Below, one piece after another: positions 41,887-49,761 of a stretch of 64,000 nt of DNA (the stretch's first letter is position 1; each line of letters begins with the position of its first letter). The notes under the pieces were generated by a model. It saw only the letters and a list, made by a program, of their open reading frames with translations. It did not search any database and was not told where the DNA came from. Location: NCBI RefSeq assembly GCF_029953285.1, contig NZ_JASAOI010000002.1, positions 62,001 through 126,000 of the forward strand, given 5' to 3'. This stretch comes from Yinghuangia seranimata (lineage in GTDB: Bacteria > Actinomycetota > Actinomycetes > Streptomycetales > Streptomycetaceae). Both the position numbers and the translations under genes were made by a program.

Positions 41887-43578
41887 ATGCCGCCGAACCC
41901 GGACGCGCCACAGGGCGCCCGCTCCGCGCTGCGCGGGCGGATCGTGACCATGGACGCCGCCGGCACGGTGCTGGACGACGGCGTCGTCTACCTCGACGGC
42001 ACCACCATCGCCGCCGTCCAGCCCGCCACGGCGTCGCCGCCGGACGGGTTCGACGAGGTGGCCGTCGTGCCGACCCGGGGCACCGTGTACCCCGGCCTGA
42101 TCGAACTGCACAACCACCTGCCGTACGACGTACTCCCGTTGTGGCAGGTGCCCCGGGCCTTCACCAACCGCTCGCAGTGGGGCGGGATCTCCGACTACCA
42201 CCGCCTGGTCACCGGGCCGATGACCGTGCTCGGCGAGGACCCGCAGCTGATGCCCGCGGTGGTGCGCTACGTCGAGGCCAAGGCCCTGGTGAACGGCACC
42301 ACCACCAGCCAGGGCATCGCGCTGTTCAGCAACACGGGCTCGCGCCGGATGTACCGCGGCGTCGTCCGCAACGTCGAGCAGACGGGCGACCCCGACCTGC
42401 CGCAGGCGCTGTCGCGGATCTCGGACGTCGAGGCCACCGAGGCCGCCAAGTTCCTCGACCGGCTGCGCAAGCCGCACCGCCTGCTGCTGCACCTGGCCGA
42501 AGGCATCGACGACGCGGCCCGCGCGCATTTCCAGGCGCTGGAGATCGAGCCCGGGCAGTGGGCGATCACCGACAACCTCGTCGGCATCCACTGCACCGCG
42601 CTCTCCGCGGACGACTTCCAGGTCCTCGCCGACCACGGCGGGTCGATGGTGTGGTCGCCGCTGTCCAACCTGCTGCTCTACGGCAAGACCGCCGACATCG
42701 CCGCCGCGAAGGCCGCGGGCGTGCGGATCGGCCTCGGCTCGGACTGGTCGGTCTCCGGCAGCAAGGGGCTGCTCGGCGAGCTCAAGGCCGCGCAACTCGC
42801 CTCCCAGGCCGCCGGATCCGTCTTCAGCGACCGCGAACTCGTCGCCATGGCCACGTGCGACGCCGCCGCGATCCTGCGCTGGGACCAGCGGCTCGGCTCG
42901 CTCCAGCCCGGCCACTACGCCGACCTGCTCGTGGTCGCCGAAGCGGACGGCGACCCGTACACGCGCCTCGTGGACGCCCGGGACACCGAGATCGCCCTGG
43001 TGGTGATCGCCGGGACCGCCCGCTACGGGACCACCCGGCTCATGAAGGCCCTTGCGTCCGAGGCCGACATCGAGGACGCGGGGCCCGGCGTCCCGGCCGA
43101 CCGCGCGCTGAACCTGCACGACGAGGCCGGCGACCCGCTCGTCGCCGGGCTCACCCTCGCCGAGGCCACCGACCGACTCACCCGCGCGCTCCAGGACCTG
43201 CCCCGGCCGTCGGCGCGTCGCGCCCGCCGCGCGCGCCGGGCCGGCACGTCCGAGAGCAACGGGGACTGGCGGCTGGCCCTCGACGAAATCCAGCCCACCG
43301 GAGCCGAGTTGCGCCCCCGGCTGCCGCTGCCCGGCACCGAGGGCGAGCCCAGCGGCCCCACTCCGCCGCCGCGCGGTTTCGCGGTCCGCACCCGCGACCT
43401 CGCCGCCGTCGTCCTCGACCGGCTCACCGCCGCCCGCGACGCCGTGTTCCTCAAGCGGCTCGGGGCCGAGATCGACCTTCCCGAGCACTACCGGACCGCG
43501 CTTGTGGCCTTGCTGTCCAAAGCGCACGCCCACCCGCACGACCCGCACGCCGCACGACCGAAGGGACGCAAGTCATGA
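41887..43578 (+). CDS. amidohydrolase-superfamily (ATZ/TRZ-like) deaminase or hydrolase
   Basis: 563 residues. Composite beta-sandwich and TIM barrel: LRGRIVTMDAAGTVLDDGVVYLDG, metal motif GLIELHNHLPYD (H-x-H), LLLHLAEGID (H-x-x-E-like), GIHCTALSADDF, and GSDWSVSGSKGLLGELK (catalytic Asp). This is the layout of metal-dependent aminohydrolases on heterocycles, such as N-ethylammeline or S-adenosylhomocysteine deaminases. A C-terminal extension of about 130 residues, Arg- and Pro-rich, is not part of the family. Start ATG 41887 follows GGAGGGACC. The stop overlaps the next start (ATGA), so the neighbouring HEVLE protein is coupled. Confidence 0.85.
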   Translation: MPPNPDAPQGARSALRGRIVTMDAAGTVLDDGVVYLDGTTIAAVQPATASPPDGFDEVAVVPTRGTVYPGLIELHNHLPYDVLPLWQVPRAFTNRSQWGGISDYHRLVTGPMTVLGEDPQLMPAVVRYVEAKALVNGTTTSQGIALFSNTGSRRMYRGVVRNVEQTGDPDLPQALSRISDVEATEAAKFLDRLRKPHRLLLHLAEGIDDAARAHFQALEIEPGQWAITDNLVGIHCTALSADDFQVLADHGGSMVWSPLSNLLLYGKTADIAAAKAAGVRIGLGSDWSVSGSKGLLGELKAAQLASQAAGSVFSDRELVAMATCDAAAILRWDQRLGSLQPGHYADLLVVAEADGDPYTRLVDARDTEIALVVIAGTARYGTTRLMKALASEADIEDAGPGVPADRALNLHDEAGDPLVAGLTLAEATDRLTRALQDLPRPSARRARRARRAGTSESNGDWRLALDEIQPTGAELRPRLPLPGTEGEPSGPTPPPRGFAVRTRDLAAVVLDRLTAARDAVFLKRLGAEIDLPEHYRTALVALLSKAHAHPHDPHAARPKGRKS

Positions 43579-44270
43579 TCACCGTCGTCAACAAGTCGAC
43601 CCGCTGCACGGACGCGGACGTCCTCACGATGACCCGCGCCTGCGCGACACAGGTGCAGAAGCACGCCGCGCCGGCCTGGGGCGTGCTGCCCATCCCCGTG
43701 GTGTACGCCGCCAGCGAGAAGGAGGCCCCTCCCGGGGCGTGGGTGATCGCCGTCCTCGACGACCCGGACCAGGCCGACGCGCTGGGCTGGCACACCGAGT
43801 CCGAGGGCGAGCTGATCTTCGGGCGCGTGTTCGCCGCCCCCGTGCTCGACAACGGCGGCACCGTGCTCAAGGGCTCGCTCAGCGTCTCGGCCGTGCTCAG
43901 CCACGAGGTCCTGGAGACCCTCGTCGACCCGCACGTGAACCTGTGGGCGGACGACGGCACCGGCACGCTGTACGCGCTGGAGGTCGCCGACCCGGTCGAG
44001 TCCGACTCGTACGAGATCAACGTGCCCGGCGCCGGAGCGGTCTCGGTGTCCAACTTCGTCACCCCGCGCTGGTTCGACCGCCAGGCGGGCAAGCACCAGC
44101 AGTTCGACTGGCTGGACAAGGTCACCACGCCGTTCCACATGACCAAGGGCGGCTACGTGGTGACCAGCGCCGCGGGCAAGATCCAGCAGCTGTTCGGCGC
44201 CCAGTACCCGGAGTGGCGCAAGCACACCAAGATCGCCGACACGTCGCGCTCGGCGCGGCGCAAGAAGTGA
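43575..44270 (+). CDS. hypothetical protein with HE-x-x-E metal-site-like motif
   Basis: 231 residues. A central helix SVSAVLSHEVLETLVDPHVNLW has His110, Glu111, Glu114 and Asp118 spaced like a zincin helix, but the usual second His (HExxH) is Glu. ALEVADPVESDSYEI, VSNFVTPRWFD and a C-terminal GGYVV complete the conserved-looking blocks. I do not know its function; an inactive or variant metallopeptidase fold is possible. The start overlaps the amidohydrolase stop by four bases (ATGA), so the two are likely made together. A strong hairpin follows. Confidence 0.6.
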   Translation: MITVVNKSTRCTDADVLTMTRACATQVQKHAAPAWGVLPIPVVYAASEKEAPPGAWVIAVLDDPDQADALGWHTESEGELIFGRVFAAPVLDNGGTVLKGSLSVSAVLSHEVLETLVDPHVNLWADDGTGTLYALEVADPVESDSYEINVPGAGAVSVSNFVTPRWFDRQAGKHQQFDWLDKVTTPFHMTKGGYVVTSAAGKIQQLFGAQYPEWRKHTKIADTSRSARRKK

Positions 44271-44354
44271 CGCCGCCCGGAGCCGCTTTCGGGAAGGCCC
44301 GCACGGGTGTGAGCTGAACGACCGCGGGGCCCGCGGAACCGTCGGCCGCGGCAG

Positions 44355-44386
44355 GGTCGGCGCCGGTCGGTGACCCGGCGCCGACC
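44355..44386. terminator. terminator between convergent genes
   Basis: GGTCGGCGCCGG (44355-44366) pairs with CCGGCGCCGACC (44375-44386) around an 8-base loop, a perfect 12-bp stem. It separates the HEVLE protein gene (+) from the DUF6247-like gene (-). Confidence 0.7.
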
Positions 44387-44434
44387 GGTCCGGCGGTGCC
44401 GCGCGGCCTCCGCGGTCGGCTCCGGCGCCGGGCC

Positions 44435-44887
44435 TCAGTTGCGCTGCTCGCGCTCGTCCGCGGCCTCGTCCGCCGCGTAGCCCGACGCCAGGTAGCGCAG
44501 CGGCAGGTGGTCGAGCGTCTCCGCCGCCTCCTGGGCGGCGTGGCGGAACGCCTCCTCGAAGCGGACCGCGACCGCGCGGCCGTCCGAGAACGGCATGGTC
44601 GTGCGGTGGTCGGAACCGTTCACCGGATGCACGCGGGGGCGGTCGGCTCCGGCGGCCCGGTCGGCCTCGGCCACCGCCGGGTCGCCTCCGGAGGCCACCC
44701 ACCAGCGGCGGACGACCTCGCTGAGCGGTTCCAGGTCGAAGGTGGCGGTCGCCTCGTCGAGGGCCTCGCGGAACGCCTCGTCGAACCTGTGCCGGTCGTC
44801 GTCGGCGAGCGCCGCGTAGACGGCCGGTCCGGTCATCTCCAGTGGAACCGCCGGTCTGCTGCGCTCTGACGAGCCGGTCTTTCCCAT
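44435..44887 (-). CDS. DUF6247-like small protein
   Basis: 150 residues. The core ALADDDRHRFDEAFREALDEATATFDLEPLSEVVRRWW matches the short helical DUF6247 family of actinomycetes. Members often lie beside a small toxin-like or RelE-like gene; none is evident here. The C-terminal half, with a second Glu/Ala-rich helix (RFEEAFRHAAQEAAETLDHLPLR), extends beyond the usual length and looks like a partial duplication of the first helix. The ATG at 44887 lacks a good RBS, so the downstream ATG 17 codons later is an alternative start. Confidence 0.6.
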   Translation of the reverse strand: MGKTGSSERSRPAVPLEMTGPAVYAALADDDRHRFDEAFREALDEATATFDLEPLSEVVRRWWVASGGDPAVAEADRAAGADRPRVHPVNGSDHRTTMPFSDGRAVAVRFEEAFRHAAQEAAETLDHLPLRYLASGYAADEAADEREQRN

Positions 44888-45006
44888 GGCTGTCAGTGTG
44901 GCCGACCCGCATCGCCGGGGCGAGAGGCGGGTGAACATTCCGCGTCCGACCAACCGGGCGTGCGGCGGTGGTCGCCGCCCGGTGGCCACGCGTCGGACGG
45001 GACTGC

Positions 45007-47814
45007 TCAGCCGATGCCGCCCATCGTGAAGGCGTAGGCGAGGGTGGCCGTCGGCTCGTCGGAGCGCAGGCGGATCGTGTACGCGGGCTGGGCGAGGTCG
45101 ATTCCGGTGACGTTGAGGTCGCAGACCGAGCGGTCGTCGAGGACCGGTGTGTCGGAACCGGAGGCGAAGAGCGCGAAGCGGACGCGGCAGTCGGTGGCCG
45201 GTTCGGCCACGAACAGGAGCTTCGTGAACCCCGAGACGGAGAACCTGATCGTCGCGGTGGGCTGCGCCGGAGTGAGGGTGCCGGTGCACTGGGCCACCCA
45301 GCCGGCGGTGACGGGGCAGGAGCCGTCGCCGGAGAAGGGCCCCAGCAGCTTGCCCGAGTCCGGGGCCTCGACCGGCTCGGGCGTGCCGCCGACCGGGGCC
45401 GCGTCGAGGAAGTCCTCCTGGTCGGCGGCGGCGTCGGCGAATTCGGTGCGGCCGGTGAGCGCCACGTCGACCGCGCACCCGTCCAGGAGCTGCGGGACGG
45501 TGACGCCGGCCCTCGCGCACACCGGGCGGGCCTCCTCGGTGCCCGGCACGCTCGCCACGTCGGCCGGGCGCTGCGGGAACGCGCGGTCGGTGAAGGTCGC
45601 GGTCGACTGGCCGGGCGCGTAGTCGAACAGCGACTCCTCCTGGCGGATCCGCCAGTGGTCGGCATACGCGTGGTAGAGGTCCTCGAACGGCGGCGGCGCG
45701 TCGTTCGTGGGCGGCTGGAGGACGCGGCCGTCGCCCGCGTCGAGGTCGTTCGCGGCCGCGCCGTCGGCGTTGCCGAGCAGACCCTGGACGCGGCCCCGGC
45801 GGGACAGGGGGAGGGCCACGTCGGCCTTGAGCCCGTAGTGGCCGATCGGCGTGACGTACAGCGCGGTGTGGTCCGGCCAGAAGAGCCCGTACGCGGCGTC
45901 GGGCCCGGCGCCGGTGACGGTCAGCGTGCCGCCGCCGGGGAGCGGTGTCTCGGCTCCGGGGGTGAGCGTCGCGCCGTTGAGGCGGACCGTCGGTCCGGCG
46001 TCGACCGCGGGATCGAGGGTGAAGGTGACGCGGTCACCCGCGACGCTCGCGGCCACCGCGGCGTTGACGCTGACCCGGGGCGAACCGGTGAACGGCACCT
46101 GCCGGGCCTGCACGCGCAGCCCGTCGTCGGTGGCGGCCACCAGGGTGAACTCGCCCGCGGCCTGGAAGTCGTAGTACATGCGGTCGAACGTCGTCAGGTG
46201 CGGGTCGCCGTTGCTGCCGGCGTGCGGGCCGTCCGGGCACGGCCCGAAGCAGTTCTTGGCCGGCGGCTTCGGCGTGGGCTTGTCCTTCGGCTCGCCGCAG
46301 AAGCTCTTGAGCGTCTGCCCGGTCAGGCCGAGCGACGCGGCGGCCTCGCCGCCGCTGATCGCGACGAACCCGCGTCCCGGATCGATGCGTTCGAAGCGGG
46401 TGCCCGCCCCCGGCGTGTCCTCGGGGCACTCGCACTTCGCGCCGAGCGTGCAGAAGACCTCGCCCGCGCGGGAGCTGAGCGGGTAGTCCCCGTGCGGGCC
46501 GGGGCCGAACCGTCCGAAGACCGCGCCGCCGGGGGACAGGCGCAGCACTTCCGCGGTGATGTCCAGCGGGGTCAGGTTCGGGTCGAACGCCGGGCTGGTG
46601 ACGGTGACCGTCTGCTTCGAACTGGCGATCAGCAGCGGCGGGTTCAGCTTGGGCTTGTCGCCGGTGATGCCCACCCCGTTGATGTCCCAGGCGAGTTGGC
46701 GGGGCAGGTCGCGCAGGTAGCTCGCGGGCCAGCCCTCCAGCACCTGCTGCCGTTTGCCGCCGAGCGCGGCGGCGAAGGCGCCCGCGTCGTTGGGGACCCC
46801 GCCGGGGGCCGAGGCGAGGACGGCGGCGCGGGACGACGCCCACACGTCCACGCCGCGGTAGTCCAGCTCCCACCAGAAGCCCACCGCCGAGTACCCGAGC
46901 TGCGTCAGCATCGGGCGCGCGCGGTTGAGGTAGAGGCCCCACGTCCCGGGGTTGGAGTAGTGGCCGGTCAGCTTGCCGGACGTCCACTCGGCGAGCCCCT
47001 CGGCGACCCAGTTCGGCATCGCGTTGAACGCCGCGGGGTTGTTGAGGAGGATCCCCTCGGCGCAGTGCGTCAGTTCGTGCACGAGCAACTCGTCGCGCTG
47101 CGGGTCGCCCATGGTCGGCGCGCGGAACGCCGGGTACAGGACGATCCGGCACTGCGGCCCCGACGGGTCGATCCACCCGGCGCCGGTGGCCGGAACCTTG
47201 GGGTCCGGTACGCCGGACGGGCTCCGGGTGAAGCTGCCTTCGGTCCGGCACACCGTGAGCGCCGAGGCCGCGGGCACGCCCATCTTCGCGGACAGCCTCG
47301 TCCACCAGTCGCGGACCTTGGGGGCCGACTCCGGGTCGGGCCGGGTGCCGGCGGCGCAGCTCGGCGCCTTCTGCGGGGCGGTGGTGAGCGCGGCGGGTCG
47401 GGCCTGGGGCGCGTTCGCCGTGCCGGACCCGATCGGCAGGTCGGCCCAGCCGGACATCGCCCGCACCGCCTGCTGCTGCTCTCCGGTGAGGTCCGTCCAG
47501 CGCCCGGAGATCCAGCGCAGCGCCGCCGAGCCCGTCCGCAGGTCGGTCAGGCTGCCGGTCTGCGGCCGTGCCCCGGGGATCGGGCCGAAGGCGGTGGCGA
47601 ACGCGGACAGCGCCATGGCCGTGGAGACGGTGCCGTCGGGCGCGGTCATCTCCAGGACCTTCTGCCAGGCGGTGGGTTCGACGGCGCCGCCCTCGGCCTT
47701 GCCGCCGTCCGACCCGCAGCCGCCGAGCAGCAGCGCGGCCGCGGCGAGTGACGCCGCGGCGGTCCGGAGCCTCGTGCCGGGGGAGCGCTTGCTGCGCGAG
47801 CGGGACGCGACCAT
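45007..47814 (-). CDS. secreted lipoprotein: zincin-like metallopeptidase plus VWD domain
   Basis: 935 residues. A signal peptide ends in lipobox LLLGG|C (Cys33). The first half has a gluzincin-like site: VHELTH (His246, Glu247, His250), then WVAEGLAEWTSG with a downstream Glu as probable third ligand. After a Cys-rich segment comes a von Willebrand factor D-like domain starting GDPHLTTFDRMYYDFQAAGE (about residue 530) and ending with GRVQGLLGNADG. C-terminal beta-rich domains follow. VWD domains mediate extracellular adhesion and multimerisation in eukaryotes. It is predicted to be anchored outside the membrane. GTG or ATG alternatives upstream of 47814 are absent. Confidence 0.85.
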   Translation of the reverse strand: MVASRSRSKRSPGTRLRTAAASLAAAALLLGGCGSDGGKAEGGAVEPTAWQKVLEMTAPDGTVSTAMALSAFATAFGPIPGARPQTGSLTDLRTGSAALRWISGRWTDLTGEQQQAVRAMSGWADLPIGSGTANAPQARPAALTTAPQKAPSCAAGTRPDPESAPKVRDWWTRLSAKMGVPAASALTVCRTEGSFTRSPSGVPDPKVPATGAGWIDPSGPQCRIVLYPAFRAPTMGDPQRDELLVHELTHCAEGILLNNPAAFNAMPNWVAEGLAEWTSGKLTGHYSNPGTWGLYLNRARPMLTQLGYSAVGFWWELDYRGVDVWASSRAAVLASAPGGVPNDAGAFAAALGGKRQQVLEGWPASYLRDLPRQLAWDINGVGITGDKPKLNPPLLIASSKQTVTVTSPAFDPNLTPLDITAEVLRLSPGGAVFGRFGPGPHGDYPLSSRAGEVFCTLGAKCECPEDTPGAGTRFERIDPGRGFVAISGGEAAASLGLTGQTLKSFCGEPKDKPTPKPPAKNCFGPCPDGPHAGSNGDPHLTTFDRMYYDFQAAGEFTLVAATDDGLRVQARQVPFTGSPRVSVNAAVAASVAGDRVTFTLDPAVDAGPTVRLNGATLTPGAETPLPGGGTLTVTGAGPDAAYGLFWPDHTALYVTPIGHYGLKADVALPLSRRGRVQGLLGNADGAAANDLDAGDGRVLQPPTNDAPPPFEDLYHAYADHWRIRQEESLFDYAPGQSTATFTDRAFPQRPADVASVPGTEEARPVCARAGVTVPQLLDGCAVDVALTGRTEFADAAADQEDFLDAAPVGGTPEPVEAPDSGKLLGPFSGDGSCPVTAGWVAQCTGTLTPAQPTATIRFSVSGFTKLLFVAEPATDCRVRFALFASGSDTPVLDDRSVCDLNVTGIDLAQPAYTIRLRSDEPTATLAYAFTMGGIG

Positions 47815-47884
47815 GGGGTGCGTGTCCCCGGGCGGGGCGCGGGCACTCCCCGCTTAGGCCGTGCGGGGGATGCCGGTGCCCGTC

Positions 47885-48619
47885 TCAGACCGGGTCGTCC
47901 GGCGGCGCGGCGGGCTTCGCGTACAGGATGTCGCGGGCCTGCTCGGCGGCGCGGGCCACGCTCTCGGAGACGAAGTCGCAGAAGCGCGCGATGTTCTCGA
48001 GGCGGGTGCCCGCCGGAGTGCCGGGGCCGAGGACGCCGACCCCCTGCCGGGCGACGTCGACGACCTGCGCGGTGGACCGGACGCTGGCCATCATCGACTG
48101 GTACCAGACGTCGTCGTCGACGAAGTAGCGCTCACGGCGGCGTTCGTCGCGTTCGCGGCGCACCAGCCCCTGGCCCTCGAGGAACGCGACCGCCTTGGAG
48201 ACCGACGCCGGGCTGACCCCGAGGCGCTGCACGAGCTCGGACGCGGTGAGGCTGCCCGCGTCCGTCGTGTAGAGGCAGACCAGCACCCGGGACATCATCG
48301 CGGGCAGCCCGGACTGCGTGAGGACTGCGGTGAACGCCTCCTCGTACGCGCGCACCGCGTCGGCGTCGCGCCCGTGGGCCTGCGGGGGCGTCGTGCCGCC
48401 CCTCGGGGCGGTCTGCCTGCGGCGCTGCGCGCGGTGCTCGGTGGCGCGGTGCGCGGCGTCGGCCTGGTAGGCGGCGGGGCCGCCGTTGCGCAGCACCTCG
48501 CGCGTGACGGTCGAGGTCGGGCGGTCGAGCCGCCGCGCGATCTCCGCGTACGCCAGGCCGTCGGCGAGCCCCAGCGCGATCTGCCGGCGCTCGGGCTGGG
48601 TGAGTCTGCCTCCCGGCAT
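47885..48619 (-). CDS. MarR/GbsR-type regulator with N-terminal IS30-like HTH
   Basis: 244 residues. Residues 1-75 carry a transposase-type HTH_38 segment (LTQPERRQIALGLADGLAYAEIARRLDRPTSTVTRE, then AAYQADAAHRATEHRAQRRR), typical of IS30 transposase N-termini. Residues 95-230 are a MarR/GbsR winged helix: LYTTDAGSLTASELVQRLGVSPASVSKAVAFLEGQGLVRRERDERRRERYFVDDD. The protein therefore has two DNA-binding modules. The start at 48619 follows AAGGAG. It is divergent from the DUF4097 gene and probably controls both through the GTTGCAAC array between them. Confidence 0.85.
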   Translation of the reverse strand: MPGGRLTQPERRQIALGLADGLAYAEIARRLDRPTSTVTREVLRNGGPAAYQADAAHRATEHRAQRRRQTAPRGGTTPPQAHGRDADAVRAYEEAFTAVLTQSGLPAMMSRVLVCLYTTDAGSLTASELVQRLGVSPASVSKAVAFLEGQGLVRRERDERRRERYFVDDDVWYQSMMASVRSTAQVVDVARQGVGVLGPGTPAGTRLENIARFCDFVSESVARAAEQARDILYAKPAAPPDDPV

Positions 48620-48659
48620 CGCGGTCTCCTTCGCGGTCTGTGGCGCCTCCAGGGCCCCC

Positions 48660-48813
48660 AGCGTAGCGTTCACCGCCATTCCATTGCAACGTGGTCAGGT
48701 GCGGTCGTTGCGTTAAACGCGAGACCGTTGCAACGATTGCGAGGCTGTGGCCTGCAATAATGGTCATTCGGCGCAACGTGTGTGTTGCCAGGATGGTGAA
48801 TGCAACGTAGCGT
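48660..48813. promoter_or_regulatory. back-to-back promoters and GTTGCAAC operator array
   Basis: For the DUF4097 gene, TTGCCA (48785-48790) and TAGCGT (48808-48813) are 17 bases apart. For the regulator gene on the minus strand, TTGCAA (48684-48689) and TACGCT (48660-48665) are 18 apart. GTTGCAAC (48727-48734) is a perfect palindrome, and related TTGCAACG/TGCAACG/GCGCAACG elements recur at 48684, 48771 and 48801. Several overlap the promoter boxes, as autoregulatory operators do. Confidence 0.6.
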
Positions 48814-48871
48814 TTCCGTTGTCGGAAAGAGCGGGCCCTCGGGGCGCGCGACACAGCAGAAGGAGCGCACG

Positions 48872-49546
48872 ATGCAGAAGTTCGACACCCCCGCCGCGGT
48901 CTCGGTCGTCCTGGACATCCCCGCCGGACGCATCCAGCTCATCGCCGCCGACCGGGCCGACACCACCGTCGAGGTCCGGCCCGCGGACGCCGCGAAGAGC
49001 CGCGACGTCAAGGCCGCGGAACAGGCGGAAGTCGGCTACGCCGACGGCGTGCTGCGGATCGTGTCCTCGCCCGCCACCCGGAACCGGATCTTCGGCCCGT
49101 CCGGGTCCGTCGAGGTCACCGTCCAGCTGCCCGCCGGCTCGAACGTCGAGGCCAAGGCGGCCGGCGCCGAGCTCCGGGGCGTCGGACGGCTCGGCGACGT
49201 CGCCTTCGAGGGCGCCCAGGCGACGATCAAGCTCGACGAGGCCGCGAGCGCACGCCTCGCCTTCCAGGACGGCAGCGTCGCCGTCGGCCGCCTGGCCGGT
49301 CCCGCCGAGATCACCACCATGCGCGGCGACATCACCGTCGCCGAGGCCCACCAGGGCAAGGTCGTGGTGAGCACCCAGTCCGGCAACATCACCGTGAACG
49401 CCGCCCGCGGCGTCTCGGCCACCCTGGACGCCGGCACCACCTACGGCCGCATCGACAACGCGCTCAAGAACGCCGACGGCGCCGAGGCCGCGCTGAACAT
49501 CCACGCCACCGTCGCCCAGGGCGACATCACCGCGCGCAGCCTCTGA
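48872..49546 (+). CDS. DUF4097-family beta-strand repeat protein
   Basis: 224 residues of alternating short beta strands, the pattern of DUF4097/adhesin-like beta-helix proteins: VVLDIPAGRIQLIAADRADTTVEV, VEVTVQLPAGSNVEAKAAG, EITTMRGDITVAEAHQGKVVVS, TQSGNITVNA. There is no signal peptide and no transmembrane helix, so this member is cytosolic. In actinomycetes such genes are commonly divergent from the IS30-HTH/MarR regulator seen here. The function is unknown. ATG 48872 follows AGAAGGAG. A terminator with a 16-bp stem follows. Confidence 0.85.
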   Translation: MQKFDTPAAVSVVLDIPAGRIQLIAADRADTTVEVRPADAAKSRDVKAAEQAEVGYADGVLRIVSSPATRNRIFGPSGSVEVTVQLPAGSNVEAKAAGAELRGVGRLGDVAFEGAQATIKLDEAASARLAFQDGSVAVGRLAGPAEITTMRGDITVAEAHQGKVVVSTQSGNITVNAARGVSATLDAGTTYGRIDNALKNADGAEAALNIHATVAQGDITARSL

Positions 49547-49586
49547 TTCGCGGAGCGCCGATCCGGACGGGATCCCGCTGAACTCC

Positions 49587-49628
49587 ACGCCACCGCCCTC
49601 CCCGCTACGGCCGGGAGGGCGGTGGCGT
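49587..49628 (+). terminator. Rho-independent terminator after the DUF4097 gene
   Basis: ACGCCACCGCCCTCCC (49587-49602) pairs perfectly over 16 bp with 49613-49628 around a 10-base loop, followed by TTTG. Confidence 0.85.
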
Positions 49629-49681
49629 TTGTGCGGCCGTACGGCCGTGCGGGCCTGCGTCGCGCGCCTGCGGGCGGAGTC

Positions 49682-49724
49682 TTGTTTTCTGCGGGTGCCG
49701 ACAATATATTCCTGCGCCCGCAGA
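49682..49724 (+). promoter_or_regulatory. promoter and TetR-type operator of the glycosidase/transport operon
   Basis: TTGTTT (49682-49687) and TATATT (49705-49710) are separated by 17 bases, a good housekeeping-type promoter for the gene at 49762. Just after the -10, CCTGCGCCCGCAGA (49711-49724) is an imperfect palindrome. A TCTGCGGG half-site lies in the spacer. The block 49681-49729 is identical at 43 of 49 positions to the reverse complement of 62326-62374 in front of the GH1 gene. Confidence 0.7.
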
Positions 49725-49761
49725 CAATTCGTCCGCGCCGTACCACCGCCAAGGAGCACCA

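Noticed and set aside
47885-48619. Possible IS30 transposase fragment
   Set aside because: Only the N-terminal HTH resembles IS30. No DDE catalytic domain or terminal inverted repeats are present, and the rest is a MarR-type regulator.
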